From positions 11,534-75,533 of the forward strand of contig URCM01000002.1 in assembly GCA_900546355.1 (NCBI GenBank): DNA of 64,000 nt, written 5' to 3'. This document shows, piece by piece, positions 43,011 to 51,217 of the stretch. How positions within the stretch are numbered: position 1 is the stretch's first letter; each line of letters starts with the position of its first letter. Source of the DNA: an uncultured Bacteroides sp. GTDB taxonomy: Bacteria; Bacteroidota; Bacteroidia; Bacteroidales; Bacteroidaceae. Under the pieces are notes generated by a model that saw nothing but the letters and a program-made list of their open reading frames with translations, had not been told where the DNA came from and did not search any database. Position numbers and translations under genes: made by a program.

Positions 43011-43574
43011 TTATTTATTATTAAATTGATTCATGGTAATGTTCAGACCGGCAAGGCAGAAACTTTTGATGATTTCTTCTGCTATGGCAATCCGTTCGGG
43101 CAATGCTTTTTGTTCTTCTTCGTCAAAGTGTCCCAATACATAATCTATTTGCCCCCCCTTCGGGAAGTTATTGCCAATGCCGAATTTCAGCCTTGCATAG
43201 TTTTGTGTGCCCAATGTAGCGGCGATATGCTTCAGACCGTTGTGGCCGGCATCACTTCCTTTGCCTTTCAGACGGAGGCTTCCGAGCGGTAGTGCCAGGT
43301 CATCTACTACGATGAGCACGTTTTCCAACGGGATTTTCTCTTGCTGCATCCAGTAGCGGACAGCGTTTCCGCTCAGGTTCATGTAAGTAGAAGGTTTCAG
43401 TAAAATAAGTTGCCTGCCTTTAAGCGATAATGAGGCGGTAGCCCCGTATCGTCCGTCCTTGAAAACAATATTGGACGCCTTAGCCAAAGCGTCCAATACC
43501 ATAAATCCTATGTTGTGCCGGGTTTCGTGATATTCATCACCGATGTTTCCCAAGCCTACAATCAAATATTTCAT
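43011..43574 (-). CDS. pth: peptidyl-tRNA hydrolase
   Basis: 187 residues that release peptides from dropped-off peptidyl-tRNA. The conserved start [20 protein letters not shown] includes the catalytic His region and Asn; [22 protein letters not shown] and [12 protein letters not shown] follow. It lies 40 bases after rplY, a common pairing in bacteria. Confidence 0.96.
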   Translation of the reverse strand: MKYLIVGLGNIGDEYHETRHNIGFMVLDALAKASNIVFKDGRYGATASLSLKGRQLILLKPSTYMNLSGNAVRYWMQQEKIPLENVLIVVDDLALPLGSLRLKGKGSDAGHNGLKHIAATLGTQNYARLKFGIGNNFPKGGQIDYVLGHFDEEEQKALPERIAIAEEIIKSFCLAGLNITMNQFNNK

Positions 43575-43614
43575 TGAAAGCGGATTTGTACAATTAATCG
43601 TTTTTTAATCCTTA

Positions 43615-44211
43615 TCATTTAGCGGCAGCTGCCTGAGCGCCACGTGCGGCACGAGTCAATTTAACTGCGCATACCACAGTGTCTTTAGCGTTAAGGATTT
43701 CCAGGTTGTCATAGTGCAAGTCGCCAACCTTGATTGTTTTGCCCAATCCCAAGTTGGTAACGTTGATTACCATACGTTCGGGAACGTTGTTGTACAAAGC
43801 TTTCACTTTCAGCTTGCGAACTTGCATAACCAGCTTACCACCGGCTCTAACACCTTCTGCCAAACCTTCCAATTGGACGGGAACTTCCATTGTAATGGGG
43901 AATTCTTCGTTGATTTGATAGAAGTCAACATGCAGGATGGCGTCAGTTACGGGATGGAACTGGATATCCTTCATGATAGCGTTTACCACTTGTCCGTCGA
44001 TATTCAAGTTGACAACGTAAATGTGCGGAGTATAAACCAATTTGCGCAGACCTTCAACGGTTACAGTGAAGTGAGTGGCAACCGGAAGACCTTTTTCGTC
44101 TTTGTTTACTCCATACAAAACACAAGGCACCTGATCGTTTCTACGCAAATCACGTGTTGCTTTCTTTCCTGTTTCAGTTCTCAAAGAACCGGCAATGTCG
44201 ATTGATTTCAT
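43615..44211 (-). CDS. rplY: 50S ribosomal protein L25/general stress protein Ctc
   Basis: 198 residues: an N-terminal L25 domain (SIDIAGSLRTETGKKATRDL, VPCVLYGV) that binds 5S rRNA, and a C-terminal TL5/Ctc beta-domain (VPVQLEGLAEGVRAGGKLVM). The tail is Ala-rich. It heads the rplY-pth-S4 operon; a TACCTTTG box lies about 110 bases upstream. Confidence 0.96.
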   Translation of the reverse strand: MKSIDIAGSLRTETGKKATRDLRRNDQVPCVLYGVNKDEKGLPVATHFTVTVEGLRKLVYTPHIYVVNLNIDGQVVNAIMKDIQFHPVTDAILHVDFYQINEEFPITMEVPVQLEGLAEGVRAGGKLVMQVRKLKVKALYNNVPERMVINVTNLGLGKTIKVGDLHYDNLEILNAKDTVVCAVKLTRAARGAQAAAAK

Positions 44212-44320
44212 TGTTTGATAATTTTTTTGTGTTACTCTAAATTAAGTGGTTTTTGCTTAATTCACCATCACACGATGCGTCAATATCTTTGTCACAACGC
44301 TGAAATTTGAAAAAGCGGTG

Positions 44321-44328
44321 CAAAGGTA
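44321..44328 (-). promoter_or_regulatory. -7 promoter box of the rplY operon
   Basis: TACCTTTG on the minus strand. It leaves a 5' leader of about 100 bases, long enough for a regulatory structure, although I see no strong hairpin. Confidence 0.5.
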
Positions 44329-44360
44329 ATGATAATCTTTGATATTGCAAGCGTTCTTCC

Positions 44361-44750
44361 TTAAAAATCAATGTCAATCTTGATGTCATCCGTTTTCAGC
44401 GGTTCGTCCATCAATCCGTCGTTCGCGATATCTTCGTTTCGGGCAATATGGCTTTCCCCTGCTATCGGCCCTTGTTCGCGTTCGATATATTGGATGGTAT
44501 CGTGAAGTCCGGTCATGAATTTTTCGAAATCTTCTTTATAAAGGAATATTTTATGTTTCTCGAAACTGACTTGTGAAGCGTCTCCTTCGCCGGTTGTGAC
44601 TTTCTTGCTTTCAGTGATGGCGAGAAACATTTCCCCTTTCCGGTTTTTCTTTACATCCAGATAATAGATTCTTTTTCCTGCTTTAATAGCTTTCGTAAAA
44701 ACGATTTCTTTGTCTCCTTCAGTCATCGTGTTCTTTTTCATTTCCTCCAT
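44361..44750 (-). CDS. PUR-alpha-like DNA/RNA-binding protein (DUF3276)
   Basis: 129 residues starting MEEMKKNTMTEGDKE; an upstream in-frame start is less likely. The single PUR repeat is visible in IVFTKAIKAGKRIYYLDVKK, KGEMFLAITESKKV and KHKIFLYKEDFEKFM. Bacterial Pur-alpha homologues bind single-stranded nucleic acid. The tail is acidic. It is transcribed away from nusB. Confidence 0.88.
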   Translation of the reverse strand: MEEMKKNTMTEGDKEIVFTKAIKAGKRIYYLDVKKNRKGEMFLAITESKKVTTGEGDASQVSFEKHKIFLYKEDFEKFMTGLHDTIQYIEREQGPIAGESHIARNEDIANDGLMDEPLKTDDIKIDIDF

Positions 44751-44865
44751 GAGTATGTAATTTCTAAAAACATGCCCCAAAATTGCTGATTTTTCTTCAG
44801 ACAGCCAAAAAAAGATAACTTAAAATATCTATAAACGGAAAAAAACAGTAAAAAACAGAAGTTTA

Positions 44866-44915
44866 TTTGGAAGATATGGATGAAAATAGCTACTTTTGCA
44901 GTCACATTATGTGAC
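44866..44915 (+). promoter_or_regulatory. nusB promoter and initiation-site palindrome
   Basis: TTTG at 44866-44869 and TACTTTTG at 44891-44898 (21 bases apart) are followed at 44901-44915 by the palindrome GTCACATTATGTGAC, which covers the expected transcription start. A repressor site or leader hairpin is possible. Confidence 0.55.
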
Positions 44916-44934
44916 ATAGTTATAAAAAATAGGT

Positions 44935-45861
44935 ATGATTAACAGAGTTCTTATTCGTTTGAAAGTAGTGCAGATAATCTACGCTTATTATCAGAACGGC
45001 GGGAAAAATTTGGATACTGCAGAAAAGGAGTTGTTCTTCAGTTTGTCCAAAGCGTATGACCTGTACAATTATCTTCTGCTTCTCATGGTAGAAGTGACGC
45101 GGTATGCCAACAGGCGGTTGGATGCTGCCAAGCACAAACTTGTTCCTACGCCGGAAGACTTGAACCCTAACACAAAGTTTGTTGACAACCGGTTTATCGC
45201 TCAGCTGGAAGTAAACAAGCAGTTGAACGAATTTGTCAATTCCCAAAAGAAGACATGGGAAAACGAAGGCGAATTCATTAAGAGTTTGTGTGAGCAGATT
45301 ATGCAGAGCGATATATATAAGGAATATATGGAGAGCGAGACTTCTTCGTACGAGGAAGACCGTGAGGTGTGGAGAAAGCTTTATAAGAAAATGATCTTCA
45401 ATAACCAGGCATTGGATGAAGTACTTGAAGACCAAAGCTTGTATTGGAACGATGATAAGGAAATTGTCGATACGTTCGTGCTGAAGACCATCAAGCGTTT
45501 CGCTCCCGAAAACGGCGAGAACCAAGCGTTGCTTCCCGAGTTTAAGGACGAGGAAGACCAAGACTTTGCACGCAAGCTTTTCCGTCGTACCATCTTGAAC
45601 GCTGATTATTATCGTCATCTTATCAGTGAGAATTCGAAAAATTGGGATTTGAAGCGCGTAGCTGTGATGGATATGGTGATTATGCAGATTGCGTTGGCTG
45701 AAATACTGAGTTTCCCAAACATCCCGGTCAATGTATCATTGAACGAATACGTGGAAATCGCCAAGTTGTATAGCACTCCGAAGAGCGGCGGTTTTATCAA
45801 CGGTACGTTGGATGGAATAGTTAATAAGTTGAAAAAGGAAAATAAGCTGACGAAAAATTAA
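44935..45861 (+). CDS. nusB: transcription antitermination protein NusB
   Basis: 308 residues, about twice the usual NusB length. The N-terminal half is a Bacteroidetes-type extension (INRVLIRLKVVQIIYAYY) and the C-terminal part is the NusB fold with WDLKRVAVMDMVIMQIALAE and VSLNEYVEIAKLYSTPKSGG followed by INGTLDGIVNKL. NusB with NusE binds boxA RNA and supports rRNA antitermination. It heads the nusB-yajC-ybbR-coaE operon. Confidence 0.94.
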   Translation: MINRVLIRLKVVQIIYAYYQNGGKNLDTAEKELFFSLSKAYDLYNYLLLLMVEVTRYANRRLDAAKHKLVPTPEDLNPNTKFVDNRFIAQLEVNKQLNEFVNSQKKTWENEGEFIKSLCEQIMQSDIYKEYMESETSSYEEDREVWRKLYKKMIFNNQALDEVLEDQSLYWNDDKEIVDTFVLKTIKRFAPENGENQALLPEFKDEEDQDFARKLFRRTILNADYYRHLISENSKNWDLKRVAVMDMVIMQIALAEILSFPNIPVNVSLNEYVEIAKLYSTPKSGGFINGTLDGIVNKLKKENKLTKN

Positions 45862-45904
45862 TATATTTGTCCGCTGATATTTTATTAATTAAGAAAAGAC
45901 TATT

Positions 45905-46213
45905 ATGAATTTGTTAACTGTATTTATGGCAGCGCAAGGAGGAGGCGATTACTCTTTCCTGATTATGATGGTGGCGATTTTCGCTATTATGTATTTCTTT
46001 ATGATTCGTCCCCAGAACAAAAAGCAGAAAGAAATCCAGAACTTCCGCAAGAATCTGGAAGTGGGTCAGTCTGTTATCACAGCGGGAGGAATTTATGGCA
46101 AGATTAAGGAAATCGAAGACAATGCTGTTGTCGTAGAGATTGCGCCGAGCGTAAAAATCAAGGTGGATAAGAATTCCATTTACGCTGATGCGCAAGCTCA
46201 GACGAATAAATAA
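45905..46213 (+). CDS. yajC: preprotein translocase accessory subunit YajC
   Basis: 102 residues with one transmembrane helix (YSFLIMMVAIFAIMYFFMI) and the typical motif MIRPQNKKQKEIQNF, then VGQSVITAGGIYGKIKEI. YajC associates with SecDF in the inner membrane. It lies 43 bases after nusB and 21 before ybbR. Confidence 0.95.
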   Translation: MNLLTVFMAAQGGGDYSFLIMMVAIFAIMYFFMIRPQNKKQKEIQNFRKNLEVGQSVITAGGIYGKIKEIEDNAVVVEIAPSVKIKVDKNSIYADAQAQTNK

Positions 46214-46234
46214 CGCATAATAAAGGTATAATCG

Positions 46235-47254
46235 ATGTTCGATGTAAAGAACATACAGCGATATTATAGACTGGGAATACGGAAGATCAGGAAATTCTTA
46301 CTTAGCGATAAGTGTAAGGAGGCTCTGGTCTTCCTGTTTTTTGTACTGGTTTCTTTTGCATTCTGGATGTTGCAGACATTAGACGACGTGTATCAGACGG
46401 AGTTTAGAGTGCCGTTGCGTCTCAAGAATGTGCCTAAAGAGGCTGTGCTGACATCCGAACTGCCCGGTGATGTGCGGGTGAGGGTGGAAGACCGTGGGAC
46501 TGTATTGCTCAATTATATGCTGGGAAGGACTTTTTTCCCCGTTTCATTCGATTTCAATGACTATAAAGACCGCGGGACACATGTACATATTTCTTCGGCA
46601 GATTTATTGAAGAAGGTATCTGCCCAGCTGAATGTTTCTACCCATCTCATATCCATACGTCCCGATACGCTCGATTTTATTTACACGATGGGAAAAGCCA
46701 AGAAAGTGCCCGTCCGTCTGAACGGTGATGTCAGTGCCGGACTTCAGTATTACATTTCTCATGTAGGCTTTTCGCCCGATTCTGTTATCGCTTATGCACC
46801 CGAGGAGGTGCTTGATACGCTGACCGCCGCTTATACTTCAAAAGTACATCTTGAAAATGTGAACGATACGTTGAACCAGCGGGTGACGCTTCAGAAAATA
46901 AAAGGAGTGAAATTTGTACCGGCTTACAACGATTTGATGGTGTATGTCGACATGTATTCCGAAAAGACGGTCGAAGTACCGATAGTAGGCATCAACTTTC
47001 CGGCGAATAAGGTGTTGCGCACTTTCCCTTCGAAAGTGCAAGTCACTTTTCAGGTGGGCTTGTCTCATTTCAAGGACGTTGATTCGGATGACTTTTTCAT
47101 CGGGGTTACTTACGAAGACATCTTGCGCGCAAAGGGCGACAAATTGCCGTTGACTTTGAAAACCACTCCCGATTATGTCAGTCATGTCCGCATATCGCCT
47201 TCTTCCGTCGATTATCTGATAGAACAAACGGCAGGGGAGGAAACCGGATGGTAA
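46235..47254 (+). CDS. YbbR domain-containing protein
   Basis: 339 residues with a short cytoplasmic N-terminus, one transmembrane segment (ALVFLFFVLVSFAFWML) and YbbR-like beta-domains in the periplasm (VRVEDRGTVLLNYML, VPVRLNGDVSAGLQYYISHV). YbbR domains in Firmicutes stimulate the diadenylate cyclase CdaA; no cyclase gene is next to this one. Its end overlaps coaE by seven bases. Confidence 0.88.
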   Translation: MFDVKNIQRYYRLGIRKIRKFLLSDKCKEALVFLFFVLVSFAFWMLQTLDDVYQTEFRVPLRLKNVPKEAVLTSELPGDVRVRVEDRGTVLLNYMLGRTFFPVSFDFNDYKDRGTHVHISSADLLKKVSAQLNVSTHLISIRPDTLDFIYTMGKAKKVPVRLNGDVSAGLQYYISHVGFSPDSVIAYAPEEVLDTLTAAYTSKVHLENVNDTLNQRVTLQKIKGVKFVPAYNDLMVYVDMYSEKTVEVPIVGINFPANKVLRTFPSKVQVTFQVGLSHFKDVDSDDFFIGVTYEDILRAKGDKLPLTLKTTPDYVSHVRISPSSVDYLIEQTAGEETGW

Positions 47255-47835
47255 GGATAGGCATAACAGGAGGTATCGGGAGCGGCAAATCGTATGTTTC
47301 ACGCCTGTTGCAGGAACGGGGTGTTCCGGTTTACGATACCGATAGCGAGGCAAAGCGGCTGATGCAGGCCGATGTGGATATCCGGCAGGGTTTAACCGGT
47401 TTGTTGGGTGAGACGGCTTATCAGGCAGACGGTACGCTCAACAAGCCATTGGTGGCAGGTTATCTGTTTGCCGACCCTCGGCATGCGGCGCGGATTAATG
47501 CGATAGTGCATCCGCGGGTGAAGGCTGATTTTCTGCGGTGGGTTGCCACAAAGGCAGATTGTGCGTTTGTGGCGTTAGAGTCGGCTATCTTGTTCGAGTC
47601 GGGTTTTGAAGATATAGTGGATGTGGTTGTGACGGTATATGCGCCACAGGAAGTAAGGATGCGCCGTGCGATGGGGCGCGACGGCACTACGGAAGAAAAG
47701 ATACGCCGTAGGATGGCGGCTCAGATGGATGACGAGATGAAATGCCGGCTTTCGGATTACGTCATACGCAATGACGGCATCGAGCCTTTGGCTCCACAGC
47801 TGGACGATTTGCTGAAAACTTTGGAAAAAAGCTAA
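47248..47835 (+). CDS. coaE: dephospho-CoA kinase
   Basis: 195 residues catalysing the last step of coenzyme A synthesis. The P-loop GITGGIGSGKSYVSRL is at residues 5-20, followed by VPVYDTDSEAKRLM and HPRVKADFLRWV. It overlaps the ybbR gene and is probably translated by coupling. Confidence 0.95.
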   Translation: MVRIGITGGIGSGKSYVSRLLQERGVPVYDTDSEAKRLMQADVDIRQGLTGLLGETAYQADGTLNKPLVAGYLFADPRHAARINAIVHPRVKADFLRWVATKADCAFVALESAILFESGFEDIVDVVVTVYAPQEVRMRRAMGRDGTTEEKIRRRMAAQMDDEMKCRLSDYVIRNDGIEPLAPQLDDLLKTLEKS

Positions 47836-47924
47836 AAGCCTCCGGCTAAATTTGTGTATGTCGGAAGCGAATTGTATTTTTGCCTCACAAAATAAAAATA
47901 ATTAAATAAACCATTTTAATACGT

Positions 47925-48362
47925 ATGTTGAAAACTATTTTGGCTGTCTCGGGAAAACCGGGACTGTATAAGCTGATTTCTCAGGCTAAAAATATGCTGA
48001 TTGTTGAAAGTGTGGCCGATAAGAAAAGAATGCCGGTTTATGCCAGTGACAAAGTAATTTCGTTGGGCGATATCGCCATGTATACCGATGCCAACGAAGT
48101 GCCTTTGGCTACAGTGCTCGAATCGATTAAACAGAAAGAAAACGGTGCGCAGGTGCAGTTCGACTATAAGAAAGCGTCGGGCGAAGAGCTGGGCGAATTT
48201 ATGGCGGCTATATTGCCTAATTATGACCGCGACCGCGTACGTACCAGCGATATCAAGAAACTTATCCAGTGGTATAACCTGCTTGTTGCAGGCGGTGAAA
48301 CAGAGTTTGTTGACGCTCCCCAAATGGAGACTGTGGAAACTGTTGCCGAAGAGCAAGAGTAA
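47925..48362 (+). CDS. DUF5606 family protein
   Basis: 145 residues with a conserved start MLKTILAVSGKPGLYKLISQ, an SH3-like beta segment (VYASDKVISLGDIAMYT) and a helical part, then an acidic tail. DUF5606 proteins are widespread in Bacteroidetes with unknown function. It lies 89 bases after coaE and is closed by a strong terminator. Confidence 0.85.
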   Translation: MLKTILAVSGKPGLYKLISQAKNMLIVESVADKKRMPVYASDKVISLGDIAMYTDANEVPLATVLESIKQKENGAQVQFDYKKASGEELGEFMAAILPNYDRDRVRTSDIKKLIQWYNLLVAGGETEFVDAPQMETVETVAEEQE

Positions 48363-48383
48363 GCCGGATTTGAACCGTATGGA

Positions 48384-48439
48384 TGAAAAAGCCACCGACT
48401 TCAGCGCGCAAAAGTGCGGTGAAGTCGGTGGCTTTTTCA
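48384..48439. terminator. strong bidirectional terminator
   Basis: Arms TGAAAAAGCCACCGACTTCA and TGAAGTCGGTGGCTTTTTCA are exact 20-base reverse complements around a 16-base loop, with T/A tracts built into the stem ends. It follows the DUF5606 gene by 21 bases. Confidence 0.9.
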
Positions 48440-48466
48440 TGTATTTCCGCTTGACTGTCCGTTTAA

Positions 48467-48826
48467 TATTCAGTAGGTGGCTGTTTAGCTAGCTTATATG
48501 GTGGAAATGTAGATGCGTCCAATTTGTATGGGATATGGGAAATTGTGCGCGACCAGGGGTATTTTTACGAAGATGGCGAGCGTATAAGCTTTGATGAACC
48601 TATCGGTGATGAATATTGTGAGTTTTCGGAAGATGGTTCTGGAAATTTTTTAGGTATAAATTGCGACTGGAATTTGTCTGGCAATCGGTTGGCTATATCG
48701 GTATATGGAGAAACTATGATATTTACCGTTACTTCTTTGACGGCTGCAGAATTAATTATTGAGGTTTCTGGCAGATACGGGGATGGTGAATATTACGAAA
48801 AGTTCACGATGCGCAAAGTCGATTGA
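48467..48826 (+). pseudogene. lipocalin-like lipoprotein, 5' end damaged
   Basis: About 115 residues open with SVGGCLASLYGGN, which looks like a lipobox followed by a mature lipoprotein. The body reads NLYGIWEIVRDQGYF, EPIGDEYCEFSEDGSGNFL and LIIEVSGRYGDGEYYEKFTM, a short beta-barrel of lipocalin type. No start codon precedes the lipobox in frame (TAA at 48464-48466). A hydrophobic start (MYFRLTVRLIFS) exists in a neighbouring frame from ATG 48439, so a frameshift or small deletion is likely. A TTG at 48524 could start a 100-residue protein without a signal. Confidence 0.5.
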
Positions 48827-48942
48827 ATAAAGTGATTGTCCGGGCAGAACGGGCAGATAGACCAATCCCCTTGTTTTATCTTGCATGTAAGTGGCAAGTA
48901 AAACAAGGGGATTCGTTTTAGAGGGGTGTTTTTTACAATTTC

Positions 48943-50517
48943 TTACTTGATTTCGAACTCCTCTTTCATGTCTATTTCTTCGTTGTGCGCATCATAAAAT
49001 TTATATTGCAGGAAGGCAAGGCTTTGGTTTGGGATGATACGGATACCGAATCCGTATTTCATCTGCCACTTCCGTTTGAGCGACATGAAGCCTTGGTTGA
49101 TATAAGCAGCCACGTAAGGGTGGATGTGCAATGTAAATTTCTTGACCTTCAACTTATTGACCAGGTAGTCAATTTTGCTTTCCAGCGTATCTGTAAACAG
49201 GATGGAAGGCTTGATTTTGCCTTTGCCGAAACAGGTAGGGCAGTCTTCATCTGTAGCCACATCCATAGCCGGACGTACACGTTGGCGGGTAATCTGCATC
49301 AGGCCGAATTTGCTTAGCGGCAAGATGTTGTGCTTGGCGCGGTCTTTTTGCATATTCTGGCACATGCGTTCGTACAGTTTCTGACGGTTTTCGGCAAGGT
49401 TCATGTCGATAAAGTCGACAACGATGATTCCTCCCATATCCCTTAATCGAAGTTGGCGTGCCAACTCATCGGCTGCGCCCAAGTTGACGTCGAGAGCATT
49501 GGCTTCTTGTCCGTTGGTCGATTTCGAACGGTTCCCGCTGTTCACGTCTACTACGTGCAGCGCTTCGGTGTGTTCGATAATCAGATAAGCCCCGCTTTTA
49601 TAAGAAACGGTTTTCCCGAACGACGACTTGATTTGTTTGGTGATGGCAAAGTTATCAAAAATGGGAAGTTGGCCTTTGTATAGCTTGACGATGCCCGCAC
49701 GTTCGGGGGCTATCAAGGATACATAATTCTTTACTTCATTGTAAACGGTCTCGTCGTTTACATGAATGCTTTCGTAAGAAGGATTGAACAAGTCGCGCAG
49801 CATGGCTACCGTGCGGCTGGTTTCTTCATACACCAAGGAAGGCAATTTGGTTGCCTTTTGTACTTTTGTGATGGTGTCTTCCCAATGTTTCAGTAAGACC
49901 TTCAGTTCGGCATCCAGTTCTGCCACGTGTTTACCTTCGGCTACCGTGCGTACGATGACGCCGAAATTTTTAGGCTTGATGCTTTGCAGCAGTTGTTTGA
50001 GCCGCGCGCGTTCTTCGCTCGATTTGATTTTCTGTGATACCGACACTTTATCGTTGAACGGAATAAGCACTAAGTAACGGCCTGCAAAGGAGAGTTCGCA
50101 CGTCAGTCGGGGACCCTTGGTCGAGATGGGTTCTTTTACGATTTGCACGATGACTTCTTGTCCTTGCTGCAGGATATTGGATATGCTTCCGTCTTTTTCG
50201 ATGTCGGGCAGCATGGATGCTTTCGTCATCGGATAAAGTTTCTTACGGTCGCTGATAACTTGCTTCAGATACTTCTGAAAGGAAAGGAATTGAGGCCCGA
50301 GGTCTAAGTAATGAAGGAAAGCGTCTTTTTCGAAACCTACATCAACGAAGCAGGCGTTCAGTCCGGGCATTAGTTTGCGCACTTTGCCCACGTACATATT
50401 GCCTACGGAAAAAGAAAGGTTTCTTTCTTCTTTCTGAAACTCTACTAAGTTTTTGTCCTCCAGCAGGGCGATAGAAATTTCCTTCGGCTGTACATCTACT
50501 ACTAATTCGCTTGTCAC
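48943..50517 (-). CDS. rng: ribonuclease G/E family protein
   Basis: 524 residues, GTG start. An S1-like RNA-binding domain is split around LSFSVGNMYVGKVRKLMPGL. The catalytic region holds ALHVVDVNSG and MGGIIVVDFIDM with metal-binding Asp residues, and the zinc-link DEDCPTCFGKG. It lacks the long disordered C-terminus of RNase E, hence RNase G type. It should process rRNA 5' ends and decay mRNA. Confidence 0.93.
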   Translation of the reverse strand: MTSELVVDVQPKEISIALLEDKNLVEFQKEERNLSFSVGNMYVGKVRKLMPGLNACFVDVGFEKDAFLHYLDLGPQFLSFQKYLKQVISDRKKLYPMTKASMLPDIEKDGSISNILQQGQEVIVQIVKEPISTKGPRLTCELSFAGRYLVLIPFNDKVSVSQKIKSSEERARLKQLLQSIKPKNFGVIVRTVAEGKHVAELDAELKVLLKHWEDTITKVQKATKLPSLVYEETSRTVAMLRDLFNPSYESIHVNDETVYNEVKNYVSLIAPERAGIVKLYKGQLPIFDNFAITKQIKSSFGKTVSYKSGAYLIIEHTEALHVVDVNSGNRSKSTNGQEANALDVNLGAADELARQLRLRDMGGIIVVDFIDMNLAENRQKLYERMCQNMQKDRAKHNILPLSKFGLMQITRQRVRPAMDVATDEDCPTCFGKGKIKPSILFTDTLESKIDYLVNKLKVKKFTLHIHPYVAAYINQGFMSLKRKWQMKYGFGIRIIPNQSLAFLQYKFYDAHNEEIDMKEEFEIK

Positions 50518-50632
50518 TTGGTTACTTAGTTTACAGGGTTAATACAATAATTCTCATACACAAAGAACAAACCTGAAAGACTATGAGGAGCTTTACAAGT
50601 TTGTTCTTTATTGAAGTCGGACAGACTAACAA

Positions 50633-50725
50633 TTATTTTTTGCTTTTATGTCTGTTCTTTCTCAGTCTTTTTTTACGCTTGTGAGTAGACATTTTATGTC
50701 TTTTTCTTTTCTTTCCGCTTGGCAT
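50633..50725 (-). CDS. 30-residue basic ribosome-associated protein (mS38/bS22, COX24 domain type)
   Basis: Read on the minus strand from ATG 50725 to TAA 50633: 30 residues starting MPSGKKRKRHKMSTHKRKKR. More than half are Lys, Arg or His. The segment KRKKRLRKNRHKSKK is the core of the AURKAIP1/COX24 (mS38) domain, whose bacterial relatives sit on the small ribosomal subunit. It lies between RNase G and HU on the same strand. Confidence 0.85.
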   Translation of the reverse strand: MPSGKKRKRHKMSTHKRKKRLRKNRHKSKK

Positions 50726-50762
50726 AGCTTCAAAATTTTATAGGGTTAATACTAATGTTAAT

Positions 50763-51038
50763 TTATTTTTTTACTGAAAGAGTAAATGTTTTTGCTGGTT
50801 TAAATGCCGGAATGTTGTGTTCCGGAATGATGATGGTGGTATTCTTTGAAATGTTGCGGGCAGTCTTCTGCGCTCTTTTCTTCACGATGAAACTGCCGAA
50901 ACCGCGGAGATATACGTTCTCGTCATTTGATAATGAAGTCTTTACTGATTCCATAAATGCTTCCAACGTGGTCAATACCGTTTGTCTGTCAATGCCGGTG
51001 TTTTTGGCAATTTCGTTTACAATATCTGCTTTAGTCAT
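50763..51038 (-). CDS. HU family DNA-binding protein
   Basis: 91 residues of the histone-like HU/IHF fold. Typical pieces are MTKADIVNEIAKNTGIDRQT at the start, LRGFGSFIVKKRAQKTARN at the DNA-binding arm and IIPEHNIPAFKPAKTF at the end. It bends and compacts DNA as a dimer. A TATATTTG box lies 46 bases upstream. Confidence 0.94.
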   Translation of the reverse strand: MTKADIVNEIAKNTGIDRQTVLTTLEAFMESVKTSLSNDENVYLRGFGSFIVKKRAQKTARNISKNTTIIIPEHNIPAFKPAKTFTLSVKK

Positions 51039-51083
51039 TTCGCTAATAATTATTGTTATACGTTATCTTAATTTTTTGGAATG

Positions 51084-51091
51084 CAAATATA
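51084..51091 (-). promoter_or_regulatory. -7 promoter box of the HU gene
   Basis: TATATTTG on the minus strand matches TAnnTTTG. Confidence 0.55.
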
Positions 51092-51165
51092 TAGCTTTTC
51101 TCGCTCATGGAGAAATTTCTTTCGATAAATTTTAGAAAAAGTGCATCCGGCATCCTGAAAACCTG

Positions 51166-51173
51166 TATTTTTG
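51166..51173 (+). promoter_or_regulatory. -7 promoter box of mutY
   Basis: TATTTTTG matches TAnnTTTG, 45 bases before the mutY ATG. Confidence 0.5.
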
Positions 51174-51217
51174 CGGAAGTTTTTAAGTGATTTTACTCAA
51201 AATAACAGTAGGGAAGC

